Source: JAHEFU01 sp020440645
Lineage (GTDB): Bacteria > 4484-113 > JAFGCY01
Length of the DNA stretch: 64,000 nt
Direction: 5' to 3'
Assembly (NCBI GenBank): GCA_020440645.1
Contig: JAGRNR010000014.1
Coordinates: 3,934-67,933 of the forward strand
Positions 17,953 to 25,860 of the stretch are shown here, one piece after another (positions within the stretch are counted from its first letter, which is position 1; each line of letters starts with the position of its first letter). The notes below the pieces were generated by a model. That model saw only the letters and a list, made by a program, of their open reading frames with translations. It ran no database searches and was not told where the DNA came from. The position numbers were made by a program, and so were the translations under genes.

Positions 17953-18184
17953 GGGGATGGGGGATGGTTTCAGATGAGGATAGAGGATCCCGGAACTAGG
18001 GGCTGGCAGAATGGCTTGAAGTGACGGAAGATATGACTGTTTGCCCCGTGCTGTAATGACACATTGATCGGCAAAGCACCACGTCCCCGGTAAGACAAGC
18101 TGCTATTCACTGCTTTTGCAACACGTAAAACCTGATTCCCGACGCCTCGCCTGCCACACCCCACAACCCAGCTCCTACATCCCC
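17953..18184. repeat. Inverted pair of GG-type heptamer repeats
   Basis: The left copy, plus strand 17953-18010, includes GGGGATG twice, then GGATAGA, GGATCCC, GGAACTA, GGGGCTG, GCAGA in strict 7-bp phase. The right copy, minus strand from 18182, reads GGATGTA, GGAGCTG, GGTTGTG, GGGTGTG, GCAGGCG, AGGCGTC. The right copy supplies the TAG stop of the HupE-like gene ending at 18175. The 120 nt between the copies holds no recognisable gene. Confidence 0.8.
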
Positions 18185-18771
18185 GACATGTGCCAGATCC
18201 AGCCCAGCATCAGCAAGCTGACCGCCGCGATCCAGCTACCCGCCACCCGCACACCGATTCTCATCCATTCGGCATGCAGGCTGATGACCAACGCCGGCAG
18301 CAGGGTTGCCAGCAGGAACACAAGCGTGGCCGCGCCCCAGATCGCCAGCCCGTCCATGCCGGCCATTGTCAGCGCTGCCCCGTTCAGGTAGCCATGGAAG
18401 GCCGCCAGCAGGCAGGCCAGCGCGAGCAGCACCGCATGCGGCGGGCGGCGGTCCAGCAGCACCAGCATGGCGACGAGGCCGAAGCTCAGCGTTGTCAGCA
18501 TCGGGCTGTCCGCACTGCCGCCGGACTGCATCCCTGCCATCCCGGCCAGCAGCCAGTAGGCCGGCAGCAGCAGCAGCAGGGGCCGCGCAGTTTCCCGTCC
18601 TGCCTGGCCAGACAGCAGGCCCAGCGTGACCACGAGCAGGATGTCCGCCGGCGTCTGCAGCATGTGAACCATCCCGTCGTAGTAGCTGCCAAAGCCCGTG
18701 CTCACCAGATGCGCCCAGGCTAAGCCGGGCATCAGGCAGAACAGCATGAACACTGGCAGCAGGCGCTTCAC
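18175..18771 (-). CDS. HupE/UreJ-like membrane protein, third of a tandem set
   Basis: A polytopic membrane protein of 198 aa, last gene of a four-gene coupled operon. I use GTG 18771 because it overlaps the preceding stop (GTGA) and is directly followed by a Lys-Arg plus hydrophobic signal (FMLFCLMPGLAWA). The ORF is open further upstream but would run through the neighbour. It has HupE-like features: AHLVSTGFGSYYDGMVHMLQTPADIL and the second His motif AAFHGYLNGAAL, with about six helices. HupE/UreJ proteins are linked to nickel or cobalt uptake; here the first motif is degenerate. The stop codon is embedded in a heptamer repeat. Confidence 0.75.
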   Translation of the reverse strand: MKRLLPVFMLFCLMPGLAWAHLVSTGFGSYYDGMVHMLQTPADILLVVTLGLLSGQAGRETARPLLLLLPAYWLLAGMAGMQSGGSADSPMLTTLSFGLVAMLVLLDRRPPHAVLLALACLLAAFHGYLNGAALTMAGMDGLAIWGAATLVFLLATLLPALVISLHAEWMRIGVRVAGSWIAAVSLLMLGWIWHMSGM

Positions 18772-19364
18772 CCGAGCACGGCCCCCTTCAGGAAGAACAG
18801 CCCGCCAAGCAGCACGCAGGCCCCGGCTGCGCGTACCAGCAGTTCGCCGCGCTTCACATCGTTGAGCATCCCGAGCGCAATGCCGCACATGTGCAGCAGC
18901 CCAGTGCTGATCACGAAGCCGATGCTGTACAGCATGCCGTTGCCACCTTCCGGCAGCTCAGTGCCGTGCGCATGTCCGTGGAACACAGCGAAGACGGCCA
19001 CCAGCAGCAGCGCCACCCACAGAGGCGGACTGAACTTGCCGAGCACCATGATGCCGAGCACCACCGCGCTCAGTGCGATGCCGATCTCGATGCCCGGGAT
19101 CGGCACGCCGATCAGCCCGAGAAAGCCACCGAAAGCCATCACCAGCGGGAAGGCCACCGGCAGCAGCCAGATCGCGGGCTTCTTCAGTTGCGCGCCCCAC
19201 AGGCCGACGGCCACCATCGCAAGGATGTGGTCCCAGCCGCTGACCGGATGGTGCATGCCGGCCATGAATCCGACAGCCCCGCCCTCTTCCACATGCGCAT
19301 GTGCCAGAATTGGCAACATGAGCGTCGCCAGGCCGAGCCAGTATGCGACTGGTCTGTACTGCAT
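18768..19364 (-). CDS. HupE/UreJ family membrane protein
   Basis: A membrane protein of 198 aa with signal peptide (ILAHA) and about six helices. It carries both HupE/UreJ signatures: MHHPVSGWDHILAMVAVG (HPxxGxDH) and FAVFHGHAHGTELP. The family is proposed to move Ni2+ or Co2+ for hydrogenase or urease. I prefer ATG 19364 (GGGAGG 8 nt upstream) to GTG 19373, which would lie within the ribosome binding site. It overlaps the next gene by 4 nt. No hydrogenase or urease gene is present in the window, so a general metal-uptake role is more likely. Confidence 0.87.
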   Translation of the reverse strand: MQYRPVAYWLGLATLMLPILAHAHVEEGGAVGFMAGMHHPVSGWDHILAMVAVGLWGAQLKKPAIWLLPVAFPLVMAFGGFLGLIGVPIPGIEIGIALSAVVLGIMVLGKFSPPLWVALLLVAVFAVFHGHAHGTELPEGGNGMLYSIGFVISTGLLHMCGIALGMLNDVKRGELLVRAAGACVLLGGLFFLKGAVLG

Positions 19365-19369
19365 TGTGA

Positions 19370-20380
19370 TCACCTCCCGGCAAACATCATATATGAGCGC
19401 TGGATGAACCAGTAAGCGCCAGCCACCCCGACGGTGTAACCCGGCAGGCGGTGGGTCCAGCGCGGCCAGTGGAATTCCAGCACCTTGAAGGCACGTGCCA
19501 GCGCCAGCGCCAGCAGGACGAACAGCAGCTGGCCGAGTTCGACTCCGATATTGAATCCCAGCAGCGCCAGTGGGATCTCCCCGCGCGGCATGCCGGTCAG
19601 GCTCAGGCCACTGGCAAAGCCGAAGCCGTGCAGCAGCCCAAAGGCGAAGGCCACCACCCAGGGGTAGCGGATTGTCAGGCTGCTCTCGCCGCGCCAGACA
19701 CGTACGATCTCCGGCCCGAGGAACAGGATGCTCAACGCGATCGCGGCATTCAGCGGGGCGACCGGCACGCTGGCCAGGCCGAGGCTGGCCAGTGCGAGCG
19801 TGATGCTGTGGGCCAGCGTGAAGGCGGTGATGGTCTTCAGCAGGATCGGACGGTGGCCGACGATCAGCAGCAGCCCGAGCACGAACAACAGGTGGTCCAC
19901 ACCGAGCAGGATGTGCTGGAAGCCAAGCGCGATGTATTCCAGCATCGATTCCCAGGCGCTACGCTCCCCGCGCAGCTCGATCTGCGGATTCGTCGAGCGC
20001 ACCACAGAGCTGTACGTGCTGCCGTCTAGGCGCGTGACCCGCACGAACACCTCAGTGACCATGCCCTCCAGCCCCGGGAAACTGACAACGCTGCCATCCA
20101 GCGTGCCCGGCTCAATCGTGACACTGCGGATCTCCAGCTCACCGTCACTGAGGCTGCGGCGCTGCACCGGCGTGCTCTCCAGCCAGTCCGCCGGCAGCTG
20201 CAGGCCGACCGGGAAACCCTCCGGGCCTGTCGGCGGCGGCACCTTCCAGCTCACACGGAACTGCGTCTCATCCAGCTGGGTGATGTTCAGCACGCAGGGC
20301 TTGCTTTCATGCGCCAGCGCCGGTCGGGCCGGGATTGCCAGAGCCGCGAGCAGCAGGATTGCCAGCCAGGCCCGCCTCAC
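19370..20380 (-). CDS. HupE/UreJ-type membrane protein with N-terminal extracytoplasmic domain
   Basis: A 336-aa protein. A signal peptide (AIPARPALA) is followed by a beta-rich domain of about 120 residues (CVLNITQLDETQFRVSWKVPP, VRVTRLDGSTYSSVV). The C-terminal half has about seven helices with HupE_UreJ_2-like motifs FQHILLGVDHLLFVLGLLL and FGLLHGFGFASGL. This long form is usually next to a peptidyl-prolyl isomerase, as here: its GTG start overlaps that gene's TGA by 4 nt. The His and Asp residues are intact, so metal transport is plausible. Confidence 0.88.
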   Translation of the reverse strand: MRRAWLAILLLAALAIPARPALAHESKPCVLNITQLDETQFRVSWKVPPPTGPEGFPVGLQLPADWLESTPVQRRSLSDGELEIRSVTIEPGTLDGSVVSFPGLEGMVTEVFVRVTRLDGSTYSSVVRSTNPQIELRGERSAWESMLEYIALGFQHILLGVDHLLFVLGLLLIVGHRPILLKTITAFTLAHSITLALASLGLASVPVAPLNAAIALSILFLGPEIVRVWRGESSLTIRYPWVVAFAFGLLHGFGFASGLSLTGMPRGEIPLALLGFNIGVELGQLLFVLLALALARAFKVLEFHWPRWTHRLPGYTVGVAGAYWFIQRSYMMFAGR

Positions 20381-21315
20381 TCGGCCGCCCCTTCATCCGG
20401 CACATCCTCGCTTGCCAGCTGCGCCATGTCGAAACTGTCAACGCTGATCTCGTACAGCTGCTTCACGCCCTCGAGCGCGGCATCGAGCTTCTCTCGCTGC
20501 TGTGCCTCGATCCAGTCCCGCTCGACATCCTCGCGGATCTCCCCCAGCTCCAGCGGCCGGCCCGCGCGCCGCTCCTCGATGAACACGAGGTGCACGCCGT
20601 AGCTGCTTTCCACCGGTCCGCTCCAGGCGCCGACGGGGAAGTCCCTGATTGCATCCGCGAACAGCGGGTCGAACTGCCAGCCGATTTCACTGAGCGCCAC
20701 CAGTGGCAGGCGCGGCGGCAGGCTGCCCGCATCGCTCAGCTCCTGCACCAGCCCAAGTTCCTCAGTGCCCGTCAGCTGCTGCTTCAGCAGTTCGGCATCC
20801 AGCAGCGGCTCCGCGCGCTGCAACGGGTCGAGATAGATCTGCATTAGGCTCAGCGAATCCTCCGTGCGGTAGCGCTCGGGGTGCTCCTCGAGGAACTGCT
20901 GCAGCTCTTCTTCCGTCGGCGTGGGCGGCTCGCTGCCATCATCCAGCAGCAGCTCGTACTTGCTGCGCAGGTGGTCACGGATCAACTGGTCGTCACGGTC
21001 CAGTCCCATGCCGCGCGCCTCGCGCACGCAGACTTCCGTGCGGATGTAGTCGTCAATCAGCTCCTGCAGCTCAGCCTGCGTCGGCTCACGGTCGAAGTCG
21101 CGCACGAAACCGTGGTACATCACCGCGATGCGCGGGCGGTCGACAGTGATCTCAAACTCGCTCTCATCCGCAGGCTGCTGGCGCAGGTTGCTCAGCAGGA
21201 ACAGCAGGCCGCCGACCAGGATGAAGTGCACGATCGGCTCGCGCCATATCGAATGCGGCCGCGCTTCCGCACCGCCGCCATCGCCTGCCTGGTTAAGTTT
21301 CTGGTTATCTGCCAT
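20377..21315 (-). CDS. Membrane-anchored peptidyl-prolyl cis-trans isomerase (PpiC/SurA-like)
   Basis: A 312-aa protein with one N-terminal membrane anchor (FILVGGLLFLLS, about residues 31-42). The chaperone helix domain (about 65-140) contains QELIDDYIRTEVCVREARGMGLDRDD. The rotamase domain (about 150-270) follows, with PVGAWSGPVESSYGVHLVFIEER, the parvulin-type signature. First gene of the coupled PPIase-HupE-HupE-HupE operon; AGGAG precedes the ATG. A dedicated folding factor for the extracytoplasmic domains of the HupE proteins is a reasonable inference. The candidate -10 (TAATCT, about 21343-21348 on the minus strand) is weak. Confidence 0.88.
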   Translation of the reverse strand: MADNQKLNQAGDGGGAEARPHSIWREPIVHFILVGGLLFLLSNLRQQPADESEFEITVDRPRIAVMYHGFVRDFDREPTQAELQELIDDYIRTEVCVREARGMGLDRDDQLIRDHLRSKYELLLDDGSEPPTPTEEELQQFLEEHPERYRTEDSLSLMQIYLDPLQRAEPLLDAELLKQQLTGTEELGLVQELSDAGSLPPRLPLVALSEIGWQFDPLFADAIRDFPVGAWSGPVESSYGVHLVFIEERRAGRPLELGEIREDVERDWIEAQQREKLDAALEGVKQLYEISVDSFDMAQLASEDVPDEGAAE

Positions 21316-21361
21316 GTCTCCTGCCGGCCCTGACCGGATTGCAGATTATGGCGCATGACCG

Positions 21362-21464
21362 GAGGTCCGGCGCAAGCCGGGCGGAGTGTTGGTCTTAGAC
21401 CAACAAGGCCCTGTAGCTCTAAGAGCTACACTCCGCTACCCCCTACAACCGAGTTCCTATGTCC
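21362..21464. repeat. Composite hairpin block plus GG-type heptamer repeat
   Basis: Three short hairpins occur in a row: CCGGC-GCAA-GCCGG (21367-21380), GTTGGTC-TTA-GACCAAC (21388-21404) and TGTAGCTC-TAA-GAGCTACA (21412-21430). The last two are enclosed by an outer 8-bp stem GCGGAGTG/CACTCCGC (21381-21388 / 21429-21436), giving a possible three-way junction. Next is a minus-strand heptamer array from 21464: GGACATA, GGAACTC, GGTTGTA, GGGGGTA, GCGGA. Its first G is the last base of the TAG stop of the lipoprotein gene. Confidence 0.85.
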
Positions 21465-21925
21465 TACTTCATTTCCTCAATCATTGAGCGCATCTTCTCC
21501 GCGCTGACCCCGCTCGAGCGCCTCACCTCAATCACGCCGTCCGGCTTGCCATCCCCGTCCATGTCCTGCCCGGCTGCCATGTCCTCCCCGAAGCCCAGCA
21601 GGATGTAGTCCTTCACCTCATAGCCGTCATGCACCGCGATGTAGCAGACGTTGCCAGCGGCCAGCTCGCCGGCGGTGAAGGCCACCGGATGCATCTCAGT
21701 GCGGTCGTATGGATTGATGAGCGCCATGTTCTGCCCGTCCTTCATAAGGTCGGCATTCAGCGTCTCCGGGTACAGCCCGCCGTTCTGGCGCGCCCAGTCC
21801 AGCAGGTTCTGCTCAATGGTTGCAATGTGCGCCTTGAGCTCCATGTCCGCCAGGCTGTCCGCCGCCGGCTGGTTACAGCCGGCCAGCAGGGCCAGCATTG
21901 CCATTGCAATCCAGAAAAGCTTCAT
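21464..21925 (-). CDS. Small lipoprotein with pseudopilin-like C-terminal domain
   Basis: A 153-aa protein. The lipobox is LLAGC (Cys17). The body (IATIEQNLLDWARQNGGLYPETL...INPYDRTEMHPVAF) resembles the soluble domain of type II secretion pseudopilins (GspG-like), where a helix is followed by a small beta-domain, but the prepilin N-terminus is replaced by a lipobox. A DMDGDGKPDG loop suggests calcium binding. GGGGGA precedes the ATG. The stop codon overlaps a heptamer array. No secretion genes are adjacent, so function is unknown. Confidence 0.7.
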   Translation of the reverse strand: MKLFWIAMAMLALLAGCNQPAADSLADMELKAHIATIEQNLLDWARQNGGLYPETLNADLMKDGQNMALINPYDRTEMHPVAFTAGELAAGNVCYIAVHDGYEVKDYILLGFGEDMAAGQDMDGDGKPDGVIEVRRSSGVSAEKMRSMIEEMK

Positions 21926-22110
21926 GTCATTCCCCCTTCGCCTGTCACCAGGCCCGGCAGCCTACCCGCTGCCTGATCCACTCTAGCACCACCTGTGCAG
22001 CAGGCCAATCCTGCGCCTCCAGGGGTAGCATTACCCAGCGATGCTAACATTGCAGCGCGCAACACCTGCCGGCGGACAGGCAACACCAGGCAGGATTGAC
22101 CAGGAGCAAC

Positions 22111-22821
22111 ATGTCAACTCAGGAACCACAGACCCGCCGCACGGGCGGGGTGAAGCGGGTACGCCTCGTGCTCGTGGAGCGCGAGCACCATTACGGTGAC
22201 GTGCACACTTACCACTTCAGCGTGGACGAGCCGCTGCCATACAACGCAGGGCAGTACGTGCATGTCGCCCTCGAGCTGGCCGACCCTGATGCCAAGCGCG
22301 TGCGTGAGCTGTCTTTCTCTTCCGCACCGCATGAGGAGCATGTCAGCTTCACCATCGACGGCCGCTCGCGCTCGCCCTTCCAGTTGCATATGCTGGCAAT
22401 GCAGCCCGGGGACAGCCTGCAGCTGTTCAAGTCCAAGATGCATATGCTGTGGCCGGTGATCGAGGAATGCGTAGTGTTCATCGCAGGCGGCGTCGGCGTC
22501 ACGCCCTTCCGTTCAATGGCGCTGGACAAAGAGCACAGCGGGGTGCGCATGCGCATGGAACTGATCCACGCCGCCGGCAGCGAGCACCTGTTCGCCGATG
22601 CGCTCAGGCCGCTGATGGATGAGTACATCGCCACCGACCGCGCGGGCCTGGCGGGCGAGATCACGGCCTGCATCGAGCGCCACCCGGATGCGCGCTACTA
22701 CATCGCCGGCTCACCGGGCTTCGTGGAAGGCGTGATGCAGCAGCTTGAGGCGGGCGGCATCAGCCAAAAGAAGATCGAAACGGACGAGTTCAAGGGCTAT
22801 GTGGAAGAATGGCAGGAGTAG
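22111..22821 (+). CDS. FAD/NAD(P)-binding ferredoxin-reductase-like oxidoreductase
   Basis: A 236-aa single-module flavin reductase. ATG 22111 has AGGAG 6 nt upstream. The FAD-binding barrel (residues about 10-105) carries RELSFSSAP, a variant of the RxYS flavin motif. The NAD(P) domain has VVFIAGGVGVTPFRSM and ends with YYIAGSPGFVEGVMQQL. There is no [2Fe-2S] or haem module in the polypeptide, so electrons must pass to a separate partner not encoded nearby. The C-terminal DEFKGY is typical of this subgroup. Directly followed by a heptamer repeat locus. Confidence 0.88.
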   Translation: MSTQEPQTRRTGGVKRVRLVLVEREHHYGDVHTYHFSVDEPLPYNAGQYVHVALELADPDAKRVRELSFSSAPHEEHVSFTIDGRSRSPFQLHMLAMQPGDSLQLFKSKMHMLWPVIEECVVFIAGGVGVTPFRSMALDKEHSGVRMRMELIHAAGSEHLFADALRPLMDEYIATDRAGLAGEITACIERHPDARYYIAGSPGFVEGVMQQLEAGGISQKKIETDEFKGYVEEWQE

Positions 22822-22824
22822 TTG

Positions 22825-22930
22825 TCAGACTACAGACACCAGACTTCAGAAATCAGACTTCCGAATTCAGATACCAGACGTCAGAACAACCTGAAATCCG
22901 GCGTCTGATGTCTGACCACTGACCACTGGA
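22825..22930. repeat. Heptamer repeat locus, TCAGACT family, 3' of the reductase
   Basis: It begins 4 nt after the reductase TAG and proceeds in 7-bp steps: TCAGACT, ACAGACA, CCAGACT, TCAGAAA, TCAGACT, TCCGAAT, TCAGATA, CCAGACG, TCAGAAC. A complementary half follows (TCTGATG, TCTGACC, ACTGACC, ACTGGAG). The family is shared with the locus at 14364-14486; both lie next to a tRNA-Val gene. Confidence 0.85.
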
Positions 22931-22934
22931 GTAA

Positions 22935-23011
<77 letters not shown>

Positions 23012-23016
23012 GGATA

Positions 23017-23090
23017 TGGAGGCGGCGGGCGGAATCGAACCGTCGATAAAGGATTTGCAGTCCTCTGCCTTACCACTTGGCTACGCCGCC
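23017..23090 (-). tRNA. tRNA-Cys (anticodon GCA), CCA encoded
   Basis: Acceptor GGCGGCG/CGCCGCC, anticodon stem GAGGA/TCCTT with loop CTGCAAA (anticodon GCA), T loop TTCGATT, discriminator T and encoded CCA (23017-23019). Standard 74-nt form. Confidence 0.97.
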
Positions 23091-23164
23091 GGGTGCCCTT
23101 CCCACGGGACGGCCCGCAGGGGGGAAGAAGAATTATAACACTGCATCAGGGGCCGCAAGCCACC

Positions 23165-23321
23165 CAGTGATGAGAAAAGAGAGAAGAGCCTGAATAGCAA
23201 TGAGCAATGAAGAGTGAGCAATGATCCAATGGAGAAGCGGGGTCACCTCCCCCTGGTCAGGCTCATTGCTCATCACTCATTTCTCATTGCTCAGCCAGTC
23301 ACGCTAAAGCGTGACAGGCTG
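23165..23321. repeat. Heptamer locus, ATGAGCA/CTCATTG family, plus a large hairpin
   Basis: Left half in phase from 23165: CAGTGAT, GAGAAAA, GAGAGAA, GAGCCTG, AATAGCA, ATGAGCA, ATGAAGA, GTGAGCA, ATGATCC. Right half from 23262: CTCATTG, CTCATCA, CTCATTT, CTCATTG, CTCAGCC. The halves are complementary. The last unit merges with a hairpin CAGCC-A-GTCACGC / GCGTGAC-A-GGCTG with TAAA loop (23292-23321), so the two repeat classes overlap. A small ORF through here (23214-23492) is judged spurious. Confidence 0.85.
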
Positions 23322-23358
23322 AAAAAAAACTCCCCGGAGCTACTACCCTCCGAGGAGT
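23322..23358 (-). terminator. Rho-independent terminator of the CarboxypepD_reg lipoprotein gene
   Basis: On the minus strand ACTCCTCGGAG (23358-23348), an 8-nt loop and CTCCGGGGAGT (23339-23329) form a GC-rich stem with one mismatch, followed by eight T residues. It lies 61 nt past the stop at 23419. A CCGGGC-AT-GCCCGG palindrome (23385-23398) lies between them. Confidence 0.85.
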
Positions 23359-23418
23359 CTTGTAAAGAGTTGGTGATTCGGGACCCGGGCATGCCCGGTC
23401 CAAAACTACTACCTTGGG

Positions 23419-25695
23419 TTACAGGCCGATCGGCGGAGCCGGATCGGTCGTGGTGCCGCCGTCATCGTCCACCGGGAAGCCGGGTTCGATGAAGATCGGG
23501 CCACCGCCACCGCCGCTGCCGCCGGGGGCGCCGATGGGCCACATCCAGAAGTCCATCTCCTTGTCGTACATGTCCGGCCAGATGCGGATGAAGATGTCCT
23601 CGTAGCCACCCTTCTGGATCAGCAGGTTGTACTCAACCTCAGCCAGCGTGGTGCTGTAGCGGCCGTTGGAATCGCTCAGCACGTGGCTGAAGTAGCCACC
23701 GCCGAGCTGCTCATCAGTCGGGGTGAACACCATGTCAGCGCCGGCGATCGTCGAGTCGTCAAAGCCGTCATAGACCGTGCCGCTCTTGTTGCCGGTGTTG
23801 ACGTCCGGGGCCTCATAGGTCTCCAGCACGAGATTCACGTTGCTGGCCTGGCCGTCACGGATCTCGACCATGATGCCCTGGGTCAGGTGGCCGTTGCGGT
23901 AACCGCTGACCAGCCACTCGCCGGTGGGCACGTTGTCAATCACGAACTCGCCGTTGGAGTTGGTATAGGTGAAGGGGTCGACGTTTGGCTGCGTGGCGTT
24001 CACCAGCGCATCCGGGATCGGGTTGCCATCCTCATCGGTGACACGTCCCTCGACGCTGCCCACCGGGACCTCCGGCAGGGTGATGGTCACCTCGTTGGCG
24101 GCCGCATCCTCCTCGACAGCCACGTCGGCGCTGTAGGAGATGTGGCGGTAGGCGCTGGCGAACACGTAGTACGGTCCGGCCGGCACGTCCTCGAAGCTGA
24201 ACTCGCCGTTGTCATCCGCCCAGCCGCTGTAGTAACCGATGAAGTCCGGGGCCACCATCGAGCTTGAGCGTCCGTTGCGCTGCTCCCAGAGGAAGCGCTG
24301 CAGCATGTTGTTGTCAAACTCGCTGCTGTTCTGGCTGTTGCCGTCGCTGTTGGTGCTGCCCTCGGCGAAGTCCGCCGCGGGGGCCATGAAGCCGTCGTCA
24401 CTGCCGCCGGTGCTGAAGTCCTCACCGCGGGTCTGCGGCGGGGCCGGTGCACCGAACTCATTGAAGATCTCCACGCCGTCCTCGAACATCATGTCGAGGT
24501 CCACCGCGCCGGGCACGGCGATACCGCCGCCGAAGCCGCCGCCGAACACGTACTCGACGTAGGCACCCTTGATCGGGTTGCCATCGCCGTCAACCACCAC
24601 ACCGCTGATGTCGGTGTAGACGATCGGCTGGATCTCAATCTCGAGGTCCAGGTCGCTCGTGCGGTTGTAGATGTCCTCTGACAGGCTGGCGTTCAGGTAG
24701 CCGTCCTTGTAGACGCTGATCCAGGCGCTGTAGCCAGCCACGCCGTCGGGAAACTCGAAGTTGCCGTCGGCATCGGTGGTCACTTCCTGGTACTGCGGCT
24801 CGTAGCGCCAGTAATCCTCATACGGGGCGGAGGTCATCGCCTCACGGCCGTCGCTGCCGCCGCCGCCGAAGCCGGGCTCGCTCTGGCCGCTGTCCACCAC
24901 GCCGGTGTCCACGTCATCCCACTTGATGTCGTCCTCGAAGGGCATCGGCATCGGCTCGGGGATTCCGAAATAACCGGTATCGACCATCATGCTGACGGTG
25001 GCATCCGCCACGCCGGCACCGGTCTTGCTGTCCACCACGCGGCCCGTGACGGTGATGCCCTCGCCGCTGCCGACCTGGCCTTTGCGGGTCAGCTCGATGT
25101 TGCGTACGCTGGTGTCACCCTCGGCGATGCGGACCATCGCCATGCCGGGGTAGTAATCTTCCGTGTTGGCCACGATGTTCCAGGTGCCGGCAGCGACGTT
25201 GGAGAAGCTGTAGACACCACCGCTGCTGTGCGTCGTCTGCACGCCGCCGGCCTCGGAGAAGATGGTCACTTCCACGCCATTGAGGCCCGCACCGGACTTG
25301 TCGTCGGTGACGGTACCGCCAAGGCTGCCCGTACCCTCATTCACGGTCGGGTCAAAGCGGATCACCAGGTTCTGGTTGTCCAGCGGGACCACGCTGCGGC
25401 TGCCGATAACGACGCCGTTGGTGCCGAGCGAAATCTCGTTCTCCGCGTTCACGCCGCGCGGGAACTGGCCGCGCTGCAGGGTGAAGTTACCGTTCGCATC
25501 AGTGCTGATGCCGGTATCCACGCCCTCGACGCGCACCTGCATGTTGCTCAGCGGTGTGCCGTTGTTTCCGTAGGCGACTGCGGTCATGCGCTCGAAGCTG
25601 TCCGGCGGCGTTGCCGGGCCTCCTCCGCCTCCGCAGGATGAAAGTAGCGCGGCAATTGCGGCCAGCGCCACCCATACGATTTTCACTGTCTTCAT
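23419..25695 (-). CDS. Large lipoprotein with multiple carboxypeptidase-regulatory-like (Ig-fold) domains
   Basis: A 758-aa surface or periplasmic lipoprotein: lipobox LLSSC followed by GGGGG. Seven or so beta-sandwich repeats carry the CarboxypepD_reg/CNA-B-like signature of a variable loop then V.L.....G.Y.F..V..G.Y. Examples are GTVTDDKSGAGLNGVEVTIF, GRVVDSKTGAGVADATVSM, GVVVDGDGNPIKGAYVEYV, GRVTDEDGNPIPDALVNA and a last GTVYDGFDDSTIAGADMVF. Acidic and Met/Phe-rich low-complexity linkers (about 240-300 and 405-480) separate them. No enzyme domain is visible, so a structural, adhesive or ligand-binding role is likely. GGGAGG precedes the ATG and a strong terminator follows. Confidence 0.85.
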   Translation of the reverse strand: MKTVKIVWVALAAIAALLSSCGGGGGPATPPDSFERMTAVAYGNNGTPLSNMQVRVEGVDTGISTDANGNFTLQRGQFPRGVNAENEISLGTNGVVIGSRSVVPLDNQNLVIRFDPTVNEGTGSLGGTVTDDKSGAGLNGVEVTIFSEAGGVQTTHSSGGVYSFSNVAAGTWNIVANTEDYYPGMAMVRIAEGDTSVRNIELTRKGQVGSGEGITVTGRVVDSKTGAGVADATVSMMVDTGYFGIPEPMPMPFEDDIKWDDVDTGVVDSGQSEPGFGGGGSDGREAMTSAPYEDYWRYEPQYQEVTTDADGNFEFPDGVAGYSAWISVYKDGYLNASLSEDIYNRTSDLDLEIEIQPIVYTDISGVVVDGDGNPIKGAYVEYVFGGGFGGGIAVPGAVDLDMMFEDGVEIFNEFGAPAPPQTRGEDFSTGGSDDGFMAPAADFAEGSTNSDGNSQNSSEFDNNMLQRFLWEQRNGRSSSMVAPDFIGYYSGWADDNGEFSFEDVPAGPYYVFASAYRHISYSADVAVEEDAAANEVTITLPEVPVGSVEGRVTDEDGNPIPDALVNATQPNVDPFTYTNSNGEFVIDNVPTGEWLVSGYRNGHLTQGIMVEIRDGQASNVNLVLETYEAPDVNTGNKSGTVYDGFDDSTIAGADMVFTPTDEQLGGGYFSHVLSDSNGRYSTTLAEVEYNLLIQKGGYEDIFIRIWPDMYDKEMDFWMWPIGAPGGSGGGGGPIFIEPGFPVDDDGGTTTDPAPPIGL

Positions 25696-25860
25696 GTAGT
25701 ACCTCCCGCAGTACTAAAAGAGCGATGCGTGCCATTGGGCACGGGATACAGTCTGCACTACAGGCGTATTCTATCCGGTTACCACAGTTTGTGGGGTACC
25801 AGTTGGCCAGTTTTTGCGGGTAACCGGTCCAATCCAGTCTGGATCAGGCCTCAGGCCCCG

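Noticed and set aside
17970..18164. 64-aa minus-strand ORF between the HupE operon and the pentapeptide genes
   Set aside because: It spans two inverted heptamer copies, has no homology features and no clear ribosome binding site.
18175..21315. Hydrogenase or urease maturation operon
   Set aside because: HupE/UreJ-like proteins are there but no structural or maturation genes for either enzyme are in the window.
23214..23492. 92-aa ORF in the tRNA/terminator region
   Set aside because: Its sequence is encoded by heptamer repeats, a hairpin and a terminator, and it runs into the end of the convergent lipoprotein gene.
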